46,464 bases of DNA from Acidobacteriaceae bacterium. GTDB taxonomy: Bacteria > Acidobacteriota > Terriglobia > Terriglobales > Acidobacteriaceae. The stretch covers positions 505,198 through 551,661 of the forward strand of contig PLDC01000025.1 in NCBI GenBank assembly GCA_003134995.1, in the 5' to 3' direction. Made by a program: the position numbers and the translations under genes. Shown here in pieces: positions 1-8,662 of this stretch (positions within the stretch are counted from its first letter, which is position 1; every line of letters begins with the position of its first letter). The notes under the pieces were generated by a model. That model ran no database searches. It was not told the DNA's origin and worked only from the letters and a program-made list of their open reading frames with translations.

Positions 1-1892
1 ATCTCGTAGCCGGCTTCAGTCAGCAGTTGCCGCGGTGGTTGCGTAGCATGTAGCGTGCGCTTCAAGTGGCACGAATCGTGATATGTGATTTTCCCCAGTT
101 GCTGGCCTTCTTTGAACTTTAGCCGACCGTCATCCACCAGTTTCTTCACCAGGCTGGAGAAGTCGATCACCTTATCGGACAACTGCCGCGCCCGCGGCAG
201 CGAATCAGTCTGCCCGAGGCTTTCGAATGTGCTGATGAAATCATGCTTCAATCCCACCGTGCATGTAGGGCAGGCTGACACGACGTAAGTGACGTTCTCC
301 GCCAATAAGGCGTTGATGTTGTCGCTGGCATTTTGGGCGGCGACTTCGTAGGCGCCGCTATAGCGCGCGGGCGCACCGCAACAGGTCTGACCCTCGGGGA
401 ATACTACCTCGATGCCGGCTTTGTTGAGTATCTTCACTAGCGATTCGCCCATCTCGGGGTAGGCGAAGTCGATCAGGCATCCGGCATAGAATGCGATTTT
501 CTCTTTGCCGGCAGGTTGCTTGATTTTCTTGATCGTGTCGCGCAGCGGCGCCTCGGCGATTGCGGGCAGGCTGCGGAATTCGGTCATATCCGAAAGGAAG
601 AAAGGCAGGTGCCGGATGAAGTTACCCTTCTGTAACGGCTTCTGCATCACGTAAGCTGCGCGCAGCATCGAGTGGAAGAGCTTGCGATTGTTGACCACCG
701 AGAAGATTGCCTTTTGCGCGAGAGGCTGACCTTTTTCGACAGCAAGCCGGCGCCGCAGTTCGAGGATCAATCCGGGGATATCGATTTTGCCGGGGCAGAC
801 TTCGGTGCAGTTGCCGCATTGAATGCAGAGGCTCTGAATGTCGTCCGAAGCCTTGAGCGCGTCGAACCAGGCAGTGAGAATCGTGCCGATGCCTCCGGTG
901 TAAATCTTTCCGAAGACGTGCCCGCCCACCAGGCGGAAGACCGGACAGACGTTCAAACACGAGGCGCAGCGAATGCATTGCATCGCCTGCTTGAACTTCG
1001 GGTCTTGTGACATCTCGGTGCGCCGGTTGTCCATCAGGATGACGTGCAGTTGTTTGGGCGTTCCGTCGGTGTTCGGCACAGGCCCGCTGATCATGGAGAC
1101 GTAGCTAGTCATCAACTGGGCCGTGGCGCTTTTGGGCAGAGCTGTGAGAACTGGCACAACGTCGTCGAACTTTTCCATCAGCTTTTCGAGGCCGACGATA
1201 GCGACGTGAATTTTCGGCAATGTCGTCACCAACCGGGCGTTGCCTTCATTGGTGACGATGACGAGCGTTCCGGTTTCAGCGACGGCGATATTCGCTCCGG
1301 TGATACCCATCTCTGCGTCGAGAAATTTCGTGCGTAACTTGCCGCGAGCAAACTTCACCAGTTTCGGAATGTCCGGCGTCTGGCCTTCTTCGACCTGCTC
1401 GTTAAAGACTGACGCGACTTCTTCCTTGGTCATGTGGATGGCAGGCATGACCATGTGCGAGGGAGTCTGTCCGGCGAGTTGAATGATCCATTCCCCCAGA
1501 TCGGTTTCACCCACCTCGATGCCAGCGGCTTCGAGATGCTGGTTGAGGTGAATCTCTTCCGAAGCCATGGACTTCGATTTGACGATACTCTTGACGCCGT
1601 TTTCTCGCGCGACATTCAGGATGTACTCGCGCACCTTGGCGGGATCGTTGGTGCGGAATACTTTGGTTCCGCGCGCCTCGGCATTCTGGGTGAAGAGGTC
1701 GGCAAGTTCGTCGAGATGCGAGGCCGCATAGGATTTTCTCTCGGCAATCTGAGTGCGCAGCGCCTCGAAGTCGTAACCCTCATAGGCTTTCGCGCGGCTT
1801 ATGCGGTAGGCTTCTGAGAATCGTCCCAGCGCCCCGGTAAGGTTGGGGTTGTGCACCGCTTTGTCGATCGACTCGCGAAACTTGGTCTCCAT
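1..1892 (-). CDS. ldhH: Fused L-lactate dehydrogenase Fe-S subunit (LldF/LutB + LldE/LutA type), 3' end outside window
   Basis: Oxidises L-lactate to pyruvate as part of the LutABC/LldEFG-type quinone-linked complex. I translated about 630 residues. An N-terminal LUD domain is followed by two ferredoxin-type clusters, CIRCASCLNVCP and CIQCGNCTEVCP. Next comes a cysteine-rich CCG domain with CCGAPARYSG and the motif YHDSCHLKRTLH. LutB alone normally stops after the clusters, so this is the fused LldF+LldE form, sometimes named LdhH. A second CCG motif should lie beyond base 1. The start ATG shares one base with the stop of the upstream lutC-like gene (TGATG), which implies translational coupling. 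The family is clear; the exact subunit name is less so. Confidence 0.85.
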   Translation of the reverse strand, partial: METKFRESIDKAVHNPNLTGALGRFSEAYRISRAKAYEGYDFEALRTQIAERKSYAASHLDELADLFTQNAEARGTKVFRTNDPAKVREYILNVARENGVKSIVKSKSMASEEIHLNQHLEAAGIEVGETDLGEWIIQLAGQTPSHMVMPAIHMTKEEVASVFNEQVEEGQTPDIPKLVKFARGKLRTKFLDAEMGITGANIAVAETGTLVIVTNEGNARLVTTLPKIHVAIVGLEKLMEKFDDVVPVLTALPKSATAQLMTSYVSMISGPVPNTDGTPKQLHVILMDNRRTEMSQDPKFKQAMQCIRCASCLNVCPVFRLVGGHVFGKIYTGGIGTILTAWFDALKASDDIQSLCIQCGNCTEVCPGKIDIPGLILELRRRLAVEKGQPLAQKAIFSVVNNRKLFHSMLRAAYVMQKPLQKGNFIRHLPFFLSDMTEFRSLPAIAEAPLRDTIKKIKQPAGKEKIAFYAGCLIDFAYPEMGESLVKILNKAGIEVVFPEGQTCCGAPARYSGAYEVAAQNASDNINALLAENVTYVVSACPTCTVGLKHDFISTFESLGQTDSLPRARQLSDKVIDFSSLVKKLVDDGRLKFKEGQQLGKITYHDSCHLKRTLHATQPPRQLLTEAGYE

Positions 1893-2467
1893 CAGTTCAC
1901 CCCTGCCGGCTCATCGCAGACGACGCCATCAAAGAAGACGATGATGAGCTTCTCCGGGCCGTGCACGCCGATGGTGAGCACGCGCTCGATGTCGGCCGTG
2001 CGGCTGGGTCCGGTAATGAAGGAAATGTAATTGGTCTGCTCCGGCCGGATTTGCTTCAAAGCTGACGGCAGATCGGGCACGAGACGATCGCTACGAATGA
2101 GAGCGATGTGAATCAGGGGAAGCGTGGAAACGAGTCTCTGATCTACGCGAGCTGCATCTTGAACAAGGGTTCCGGTATTTGCGATGGCCCAGTCGAGCTG
2201 GCTGATTCCTACCTTCGCCTCGGCCGAAGCTTCGCGATTGACGTCGAAAGACAATCCGGGCAACAGGCTGGAGATCTGCTTCTGATCGAATCCATCGAGG
2301 AAGGGGCACGACGCCCACACTGCACCAGCCTGCGGCGAATCGCTGATTCCAGCATCATGCAAATAGTGAAGAATGAAGTCCAGAGCCTCGCTCTTATGGG
2401 GGAAGCGATGGACTTCAGCGCTCACCGCTTCGGCGCGAAGTTTGAAGGTGTCAAAGATGGCATTCAT
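1892..2467 (-). CDS. lutC: LutC/LldG-like LUD-domain protein, lactate utilisation
   Basis: A 191-residue LUD-domain (DUF162) protein of the LutC/LldG type, the small subunit of the Fe-S L-lactate dehydrogenase system. The typical central block is visible: WAIANTGTLVQDA, then LPLIHIALIRSDRLV and FITGPSRTADIE near the C-terminus. Length is slightly below the usual 200-230 residues. It lies 12 bp downstream of the lactate permease gene and overlaps the next gene by one base, so all three form one operon on the minus strand. There are no cysteine clusters, as expected for LutC. Confidence 0.88.
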   Translation of the reverse strand: MNAIFDTFKLRAEAVSAEVHRFPHKSEALDFILHYLHDAGISDSPQAGAVWASCPFLDGFDQKQISSLLPGLSFDVNREASAEAKVGISQLDWAIANTGTLVQDAARVDQRLVSTLPLIHIALIRSDRLVPDLPSALKQIRPEQTNYISFITGPSRTADIERVLTIGVHGPEKLIIVFFDGVVCDEPAGVN

Positions 2468-2479
2468 AGGTCATGCCTT

Positions 2480-4321
2480 TCATCGCAATAGAATCTGCGT
2501 GAACGGATATACGTAGGCCATAAGAAGGACGAAAACGCCGACCAGAGATGCGAGCGCGATGCTGTGCCAGAAGACATAGCGCAGAATGTCGCCTTCATGT
2601 CCATACCACTGGGTTGCCGTGCTCGCGACCACGATGCTCTGCGCATCAATCATCTTTCCCATCACGCCCCCGGTGGTGTTGGCCGCTGCCATAAGCACTG
2701 GAGAAACGTTAACCTGCTGCGCCGAAATTTTCTGCAGACTGCCGAACAGGACATTCGACGAAGTGTCGGATCCGGTCAAAGCCACGCCCAGCCAGCCGAG
2801 CAGGGTTCCGAAAAACGGATAGAGATGGCCGGTGCGCGCAAACGCCAATCCCATGGTCGCGTCGAGTCCGGAATAGCGGGTTAACATTCCGATCGCCAGC
2901 ATCGCAGCAATCGTCAGCAGCGAGAAGCGAACCTTCACGATGGTTCGTCCGTACACGGAAATAATTTTTCGGAAGCTGAGGCCCATCACCATGCCCGAAA
3001 GAATGGCTGCCAGCAAAATGCCCGTGCCGGTTGCGCTTAACCAGTTCAACCCGAAGACCGCAGTTTCCTTGGTCGGCTTAGGAACAACCGGAGGAACGCG
3101 CAGAGACAAATTGTTCAGGTTCGTGACGGGGAATTGTGGATTGGTGATCTTGCTTGGCGGAGTTTTCCAGTGCGCCATCGAGGTGAATGTTGTTTCCGGA
3201 GCATTCATCAGATTCTTGCCGGTCTGAGTTCCCCATGCGAAGACGATCACGCTCAAGACGATCCACGGCACCCATGCTCTGGCGATTTGGGAACGAGTGA
3301 AGCCGTGATCGGCGTGATGGACGGTCTTGTTCGCTTCTCCTTCGAACGTCCAGACGCGCTTGGGATGCCAGACGAACAGGAACCCGATCAGGCAGGTCAT
3401 GGAAACAACCGAGGCGGCCACGTTGACGATCCACGGCCCGTGCAAGTTCGATATGAGCAGTTGCGGAATCGCGAACGAAACCCCTGCGACCGCAATCGCA
3501 GGCCATACTTCCATCATCCCTTCCCAGCCCGCAAAAGCGCACACCAGCCAGAAAGGCACCAGAATGCAGAACGGGGTTAGAATCCTTCCCGCCATCGCGC
3601 CCAGCGTGATCTCGCTGAAACCTGTGACCTTCGCGAGAGCGATGATCGGCGTGCCCAGCGCGCCGAACGCCACTGGCGCAGTGTTTGCGATCAGCGACAG
3701 ACCGGAAGCTTGCAGCGGCCTGAATCCAAGCCCGATCAGCAGGGCCGCGGTCACCGCCACTGGAGTGCCGAATCCGGCCGCACCCTCGAAGAATGCTCCG
3801 AAGCAGAATGCGATCAGCAATAACTGCAGGCGGCGGTCCTGTGTGATGCCCGTGAGGCTGTGCTGCAAAATGTTGAACTGCCCCGATTCGACCGTCAGCT
3901 GGTACATGAAAATAACGTTCAGCACGATCCAGCCGATCGGGAAGAGGCCGTAACCGGCGCCATAGACCGCTGTCGCAGCGGCAAGACGCGCCGGCATATG
4001 AAAACCAAAGATGGCGGTGAGCAGAGCCGCCGCCAATCCGGCCAGCGCCGCGTAGTGCGCCTTTACATGTCCGAGCGCGAGGCTGCCAAGCAGCACGACT
4101 ATGGGCAGCGCGGCCAGGATCGTGGAAAGCCACCAGTGTCCGGTTGGATCGTAACCTTGTGCCCACGCAGACGACACTGGAGAAATTCTAAGGATGGCGA
4201 TGGCGGCAATGGCCGCAATAACGATGACAAGCGCGGAAGCAAAAAGGTTCGCTTGCGGAGGAGCCGGCGCCTTGGCCGGCATCTTGACCGGCGTCGGGGC
4301 CGATACGAGAGTAGTTGCCAT
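2480..4321 (-). CDS. lldP: L-lactate permease
   Basis: A 613-residue multi-spanning membrane protein of the LldP/GlcA lactate permease family that imports lactate with protons across the inner membrane. Family motifs include AFCFGAFFEGAAGFGTPVAV around residues 170-190, LIANTAPVAFGALGTPI, and, near the C-terminus, LGVALTGSDTSSNVLFG and AANTTGGVMGKMIDAQS. The length fits, with an extended hydrophilic loop around residues 370-415. It is the first gene of the lactate operon and directly precedes the LutC-like and fused dehydrogenase genes. A CRP/FNR-type dyad lies about 80 bp upstream of its ATG. Confidence 0.95.
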   Translation of the reverse strand: MATTLVSAPTPVKMPAKAPAPPQANLFASALVIVIAAIAAIAILRISPVSSAWAQGYDPTGHWWLSTILAALPIVVLLGSLALGHVKAHYAALAGLAAALLTAIFGFHMPARLAAATAVYGAGYGLFPIGWIVLNVIFMYQLTVESGQFNILQHSLTGITQDRRLQLLLIAFCFGAFFEGAAGFGTPVAVTAALLIGLGFRPLQASGLSLIANTAPVAFGALGTPIIALAKVTGFSEITLGAMAGRILTPFCILVPFWLVCAFAGWEGMMEVWPAIAVAGVSFAIPQLLISNLHGPWIVNVAASVVSMTCLIGFLFVWHPKRVWTFEGEANKTVHHADHGFTRSQIARAWVPWIVLSVIVFAWGTQTGKNLMNAPETTFTSMAHWKTPPSKITNPQFPVTNLNNLSLRVPPVVPKPTKETAVFGLNWLSATGTGILLAAILSGMVMGLSFRKIISVYGRTIVKVRFSLLTIAAMLAIGMLTRYSGLDATMGLAFARTGHLYPFFGTLLGWLGVALTGSDTSSNVLFGSLQKISAQQVNVSPVLMAAANTTGGVMGKMIDAQSIVVASTATQWYGHEGDILRYVFWHSIALASLVGVFVLLMAYVYPFTQILLR

Positions 4322-4401
4322 AAGTCACCTGATGACGGAAACCCGATTTATTCGCACCGTGGGCGGCCACTGTAACCTTAGAGGCTAGGCGCACTACGGG
4401 C

Positions 4402-4416
4402 TGTGACGTATATCAC
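4402..4416. promoter_or_regulatory. CRP/FNR-type dyad upstream of lldP
   Basis: The sequence reads TGTGA, six bases, then TCAC, which is close to the CRP consensus TGTGA-N6-TCACA. It lies about 80 bp before the lldP start in an otherwise geneless 208-bp stretch. A second, smaller inverted repeat, CGACCC-GAAT-GGGTCG, lies at 4450-4465. Control of lactate uptake by a CRP/FNR-family regulator is an inference from position and sequence only. Confidence 0.5.
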
Positions 4417-4529
4417 CGTAGAGTGTGACGCTGAACATCTCTGGAGTTCCGACCCGAATGGGTCGTTCGGGATTACTCGACGCAAACTATTCGTGGCGGG
4501 AAGTGGCGCGTGAGGAATTAGTGGAGATC

Positions 4530-4581
4530 AAAGATGGTGCGCCCTGAGAGATTCGAACTCCCGACCTTCTGGTTCGTAGCC
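4530..4581. repeat. attL: displaced 3' half of tRNA-Arg(ACG)
   Basis: These 52 bases are identical to 20664-20715. They hold the 3' half of a tRNA-Arg gene on the minus strand: CCA end, acceptor 3' strand, T arm, variable region, the 3' side of the anticodon stem, the anticodon loop and two bases beyond it, plus 6 flanking bases. The match ends sharply after base 4581. This is the classic left scar of an element integrated in a tRNA gene, and the intact tRNA is at the other end. Confidence 0.93.
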
Positions 4582-5052
4582 GGAATTCTGGCTTTGCTCC
4601 GTTTGGTATGGCGTGACGCGAGCCGTCGTCGAGCGCTTGAGAACCCGCCAGCAGCGCGGCTTTCCTGCGCTCTCCGTCACTCTCCGGTGTTCGCCGTCGT
4701 TGTCTGCTTTCACCCGCTTTCGCTCCGCGTTTGGGCACAGTTTGGGCACAGCGTTGTTTCCGGTAGCGTTGAAAAGCCGGCGCGGGTGGGCCTGAACCCC
4801 TCCCCGTCTTTCGAACGCTGCCAGCGCGTCTGCAAATCGCAATGCGGGGCATTCCTTGGAAGTGCGTCGGGGAGAAATACGAAACGGGTTGCCGGGGGAA
4901 TTGTCCCGTTCACAGTTTTCCCGGCTCACCATCCCAGGCCTGCGGACGCCTTCGCGTTCCGCAACCTGGGCGGGTGAAGAAACGGCCCGGACAGCGACGC
5001 ACCTAAAACGGTGCAATTCAAAATTCAGCGGTCGTATGGAGGCCCACGCCAA
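4582..5052. other. Left-end region without a convincing gene
   Basis: Open frames on both strands here have arginine/proline/serine-rich translations and no recognisable domain. One plus-strand frame starting at 4534 is only an antisense tRNA reading. The stretch holds the tandem 11-bp repeats described separately. Confidence 0.6.
4730..4751 (+). repeat. Tandem 11-bp repeats near attL (possible integrase arm sites)
   Basis: TTTGGGCACAG occurs twice head-to-tail, 148 bp inside the left att repeat. The same doublet, with one mismatch in its second copy, lies at 20601-20622 near the right att repeat in the same orientation. Repeats at both ends of an integrated element, close to the att sites, are typical of arm-type binding sites for tyrosine recombinases. 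That function is inferred. Confidence 0.65.
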
Positions 5053-5304
5053 ATGCTGAGGGTGAAGACGAATGACGAACTACGGCGCCTGAGCGATGAG
5101 CAGATCCTCGAAATCTTTCAACGACTGAGGGCGGACGGCTGTCCGCGGTGCATTTTCCTCGAGCATTATGCCGCGGCGCTGGCGACAGCGCCACGCCGCG
5201 ATTTCATGATCATGCGGCCTGTATCGCTCATTCTGATTTCGAAGTACAACCTGTCGGCCTCGATCGCGGACCGTGGAGACGAAGACCAGCTCCGCGCCGG
5301 CTGA
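5053..5304 (+). CDS. Hypothetical small protein, weak
   Basis: An 83-residue frame opening with MLRVKTNDELRRLSDEQILE, which looks like a real amphipathic helical start. The later part is less protein-like. No ribosome binding site is evident and no domain is recognised. It lies between the left att site and integrase 1, where small accessory genes are common. It may equally be chance. Confidence 0.25.
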   Translation: MLRVKTNDELRRLSDEQILEIFQRLRADGCPRCIFLEHYAAALATAPRRDFMIMRPVSLILISKYNLSASIADRGDEDQLRAG

Positions 5305-5448
5305 CGGGAACGCTTTCAACAAATCGGCTGCAAAGGCCGCGCCGATCGCCGGCGGATTCGGAGTTTTCCTTTCCGTTGTTCGCACCCGGTCCGGTACCGG
5401 CGTCACTAGCGCGACTCTCTTGTTCGTTCGAAAATCGGAGGCATGGAT

Positions 5449-6633
5449 ATGCGAGGCATGGGCACCCTGTACCGCCGGCGAGGCAGCCGCTTCTGGTGGA
5501 TGCAGTACTGGCAGGATGGCAGGCGCCGGCGTCGGTCGACTGGTAAAGAGAAATACAAAGCCGCGTGCGACGTTCTGAAGGAGATGATCTCGCGAGGACA
5601 GCTTTCTTCCGGCGTCGAACCTACCATTGCCGATCTGTACGAAGCGCTGGCCGCCGATTACAGAAACAACGGGCGCAAGAGCACGCGCACTCTGAAAGCC
5701 CGTTGGGAAAGGCATCTAAAGACCTTCTTCGGGGCAATGCCAGCGGCCAAGGTGAAGCCGCGCCAGGTTATGGGCTACATCGAGCTGCGATTGTCCTCCG
5801 GAGCTGCTGCCGGCACCATCAACAGGGAGTTGGCGGCGCTAAAGCGGATGTTCAAACTGGCGCTGCAGAATGAGGAACTCTCGCGAGTGCCCTACGTTCC
5901 ACACCTGAAAGAATCGAACGTTCGCACTGGCTTTGTGAAGGATGCTGAATATGAAGCCCTGGCGCGCGAGACGGCCGCGGCCGGGCTCTGGCTCCGTGCA
6001 ATGTTCGAAGTGGGTTACACCTACGGCTGGCGCAAGAGCGAACTCCTCTCCCGGCGAGTGCGCCATGCGGATCTCCTCGAGCGCACGCTGAGCCTCGATC
6101 CCGGCGAAACGAAGAACGGAGAGGCGCGCCTCGTGGAAATGACCGGAAAAGTGTTTGAGCTTCTGAAGGAGTGTTCGGCCGGCAAAGCCGCGGACGAATT
6201 TCTTTTCACCCGCGCGCGCGATCGCCGCGGCCGCAGAATCAGGACCGGGGGTCGGATTGCCGACTTCCGCCAAGACTGGACTGCCGTCACGAAAGCTGCG
6301 GGAGTGCCCGAGCTGCTGTTTCACGACTTGCGGCGCTCGGCGGTTGGAAACATGATCAAGGACGGCCTGAGCGAGAAAGTAGCAATGACAGTGAGCGGCC
6401 ACCAGACGCGCAGCATTTTCGACAGATACCACATTGTCGATCGTGGCCTTCTGCGGGCAGCGGCGCGAAAAATGGAGCGCGGGGCGCACAGCCGGATCCG
6501 CGAAGCCAGTCAACGCGAGTTGCTCTTCCAGGATGCCGAGCCCGAGTCCTCCGCCGCCCCTAAGAAGCCTGCGGAATCGGAGCACGACGGACACAGAACA
6601 GCCACATCGGCGTGCGGAGCCCGGCTAAACTAG
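5449..6633 (+). CDS. Tyrosine recombinase / phage integrase 1
   Basis: A 394-residue tyrosine recombinase for site-specific integration or excision. N-terminal arm-binding and SAM-like core-binding regions (about residues 1-160) precede the catalytic domain. Candidate catalytic residues are R195 (YGWRKSEL), K222 (ETKNGEAR), H292 and R295 (FHDLRRSAV), H318 (SGHQT) and the nucleophile Y327 (DRYHIV). ATGs occur at 5443, 5449 and 5458. I chose 5449 because GGAGG at 5437-5441 is then spaced 7 bases away, and because the product then starts MRGMGTLYRR, matching MRGDGTIYSR of integrase 2. It faces away from attL. It is more likely a second integrase of a composite element than the one that acts on the flanking att sites, but this is unproven. 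Confidence 0.92.
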   Translation: MRGMGTLYRRRGSRFWWMQYWQDGRRRRRSTGKEKYKAACDVLKEMISRGQLSSGVEPTIADLYEALAADYRNNGRKSTRTLKARWERHLKTFFGAMPAAKVKPRQVMGYIELRLSSGAAAGTINRELAALKRMFKLALQNEELSRVPYVPHLKESNVRTGFVKDAEYEALARETAAAGLWLRAMFEVGYTYGWRKSELLSRRVRHADLLERTLSLDPGETKNGEARLVEMTGKVFELLKECSAGKAADEFLFTRARDRRGRRIRTGGRIADFRQDWTAVTKAAGVPELLFHDLRRSAVGNMIKDGLSEKVAMTVSGHQTRSIFDRYHIVDRGLLRAAARKMERGAHSRIREASQRELLFQDAEPESSAAPKKPAESEHDGHRTATSACGARLN

Positions 6634-6882
6634 GCGTATCTATTGGGGTTTCGCGAGTGATGGTAGTTCCACATCGGTCAATAAATCCACTGCGCTGTGG
6701 GCGACGCGCGAATCCGCCGAATTGCATTCCTTCTCGGCTGCTCTTGGTCCTTCGAGGCCAGCCAGCGAGTCTACAAACGAAACTGTGAGGGCATCCTGGA
6801 GGGGTCGGGTCAGTGGACCGGGCTTTCCCCCCCAGGGATTGAAAAACGAATCGCGCACCCACTCGCGACGAAAATCAGTCGA

Positions 6883-7080
6883 TTACTGGAATTGAACGAA
6901 CACTCTTTTCAGAGGCCTTTTCAGAGCGCATTGTTCCGCGCTCTCAGCCGCCGCCATCAGAACATTGACGGCCAAGTTTTCAGGAGTCGTCGCATTGGCG
7001 ATCGCCGCGGCCTTGAACCTGGGCGTCGAAATGAGTTTTGTGAGAAGGGGGAATTGCGTGCGAAGATGCTTTTCAGCCAC
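6883..7080 (-). CDS. Hypothetical 65-residue protein
   Basis: The frame starts at a GTG preceded by GGAGG at ideal spacing (about 5 bases), which is the main support for its being real. The product begins MAEKHLRTQFPLLTKLISTP and is basic, with predicted helices and no recognised domain. It is divergent from the zinc-ribbon gene at 7568 and has a 12-bp-stem inverted repeat upstream. Function is unknown. The 249 bp between its stop and integrase 1 hold nothing I can identify. Confidence 0.5.
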   Translation of the reverse strand: MAEKHLRTQFPLLTKLISTPRFKAAAIANATTPENLAVNVLMAAAESAEQCALKRPLKRVFVQFQ

Positions 7081-7109
7081 GTTGCCTCCGTTGTAGGTGA
7101 CGTTGGTTA

Positions 7110-7140
7110 GCGCCGCGCCGGATTCTAGCCGGCGCGGCGC
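7110..7140. repeat. Perfect 12-bp inverted repeat, strong hairpin
   Basis: GCGCCGCGCCGG and its exact complement CCGGCGCGGCGC are separated by 7 bases. No T-run follows on either strand, so it is not a typical terminator. It lies 30-60 bp upstream of the 65-residue minus-strand gene, in a divergent 487-bp intergenic region (7081-7567) in which I see no other feature. An operator, a leader RNA structure or a binding site for an element protein are all possible. Confidence 0.6.
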
Positions 7141-7567
7141 GTTGAATATAGCACGGTCTGGCGATCAAGATCATCCTGAAAGTTTTCGTTTGGAAGGTTT
7201 GAGCCCGAGGACTAGCATGGCGGGCAGGGGTGTTCTTCGATTGAGTGCATGCGCTGTGCCGCGGCCTGAATGCGTGCGCTGCCTTTTAGTTCATGGGAGG
7301 GACCCGAGGCACGGGGCGTTTCCGTGCGTGGCCTCCCAGACGGGCGAGAAAGGGGAGGCTATCTGCGTTTGGTGCGCGGATGGACTCCCCTGCCCTTTCC
7401 AGCTCCGCCGACTGGCGCAAACGAAAGCAAGCCTCCGGCTGCTGAGCCACATTAGCGCCAACCCTTCGATTTCCGGGTTCGCCGTTCCCCTCGCGATGCC
7501 GCCGCGCGTCCCGGCGCCGGAAGTAGTGAGATCGCAACTAATGCAACGTTCCCAGGAGGATCACATC

Positions 7568-8026
7568 ATGCCCGAGACTCACAGCGCCCAACCTTCGCGT
7601 ACGACTTCGATCGCCCCTGCAGCGCGCACCAAAACTCAGCCGGTTAAAGGAGCGGTCCCACAGACTGCGACGGGGCGCACGTGCGCAACGCCGGGCTGCA
7701 AGCGAGTGTTGGCATTGAATAACACGAGCGGCGTGTGCCGCGAATGCGGAGATCGCCAGGGAAGGTCTCACTCAAAGAAAACCAACGGGCACGGCCTGCA
7801 GCTCGCGCGACGGGATACGGAGCCAACGGAGCGCGCACAAGTGCTTATGCACGTTAGCTCGCCGACGACGCCAGAGCTGGCGAAGCCAAACGGTCACGCT
7901 CCGCACGGCAACGGCGGTGGACCGGGAGCTACTAACGTTGAGTCTCGGGTAGATCTTCTTCTTGCGGCCATCCCCGCGGAGGATAAAGCGAAAATGCTCT
8001 CCGCATGGCTGGCCGGTACGCTGTAA
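7568..8026 (+). CDS. Small zinc-ribbon-like protein, cargo
   Basis: A 152-residue protein. The start at 7568 is set by AGGAGGA seven bases upstream; the open frame runs further 5' but lacks protein-like sequence. A candidate zinc site, CATPGC then CREC about 13 residues later, lies near residues 42-64. It is flanked by low-complexity Ser/Thr/Pro/Lys sequence. A short helical tail (VDLLLAAIPAEDKAKMLSAW) closes the protein. No family was recognised. It lies alone between integrase 1 and the phage genes, so it is probably cargo of the element. Confidence 0.6.
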   Translation: MPETHSAQPSRTTSIAPAARTKTQPVKGAVPQTATGRTCATPGCKRVLALNNTSGVCRECGDRQGRSHSKKTNGHGLQLARRDTEPTERAQVLMHVSSPTTPELAKPNGHAPHGNGGGPGATNVESRVDLLLAAIPAEDKAKMLSAWLAGTL

Positions 8027-8203
8027 AACCGCGAGTGAGGGGATCACGTTTTGCTGCGCGCCCGTCCCGATTCGTGTTTTGCTGCGCGTGGAACCGGAGC
8101 GCTCAGTTTGCAAAGACAAGCGCTGCTAGGAAACGTGAGGGCGATCCTTCGCGAAAAGAAGAAGCCAGCCGCTGGCTTTGCGCGCAGCGGCGGGTCGTAG
8201 ACT

Positions 8204-8662
8204 TCAAGGCTTTGTTATGTTCCAATTCGAATTCTCCCTGTCAGTCGATCGCGCTGTGCGCCTTCGATCCTTCCAGTCGGACATGATCGCTTTGCACGCA
8301 TCTTTCGTGGCCCGCGAGACCGTTCCCTCTTTGCTGGCGAACATGACGGACTCGTCTGGCCGAAGCACCATCACCTGACTTACGGCGCCCCCGAAGTAAT
8401 GTTCTTCTTGCCGATTCAACAGCATCAGGTAATCGGGCTTCGCCGCGGATGCTTTATCGACGGTGAGGGAAACTTCCGGACACGATTTGAGCAGGGTGCG
8501 CGCCATCTCCATCGTTTCGTTGTGCGTGGCGACCGAATGCGACGTGGAATAGGTTCCGCCTTCGCCACTGATGTACACCACCGCGCCCTGAGCCCAGAGA
8601 GCAGGCACGGCTAATGCGGAGAGCACCACAAACACCAAGAACAATCCTCGCGGATTTCTCAC
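8204..8662 (-). CDS. Secreted hypothetical protein, cargo
   Basis: A 152-residue product with a clear N-terminal signal peptide (MRNPRGLFLVFVVLSALAVPALWAQ, likely cut after the AWAQ-like end). The mature part includes GAVVYISGEGGTY and two cysteines that could pair. The translation is compositionally normal, supporting a real gene. No domain was recognised. It lies downstream of the tape measure gene on the same strand but is separated by about 500 bp with palindromes, so it probably has its own promoter. The 177 bp to its left hold two copies of GTTTTGCTGCGCG (8048-8060, 8076-8088). Confidence 0.65.
   Translation of the reverse strand: MRNPRGLFLVFVVLSALAVPALWAQGAVVYISGEGGTYSTSHSVATHNETMEMARTLLKSCPEVSLTVDKASAAKPDYLMLLNRQEEHYFGGAVSQVMVLRPDESVMFASKEGTVSRATKDACKAIMSDWKDRRRTARSTDRENSNWNITKP

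Noticed and set aside
3078..4166. Long minus-strand frame of 362 codons inside lldP
   Set aside because: It lies in another frame of the well-supported permease gene and its translation is Arg/His/Ser-rich without domains.
4534..4977. Plus-strand frame starting MVRPERFELPTFWFVA
   Set aside because: This is the antisense reading of the tRNA-Arg 3' half, a well-known false gene. The same peptide start appears at 20669 over the intact tRNA.
5839..6594. 251-codon minus-strand frame opposite integrase 1
   Set aside because: Integrase 1 has its full set of candidate catalytic motifs. The opposite frame has no ribosome binding site or domain.
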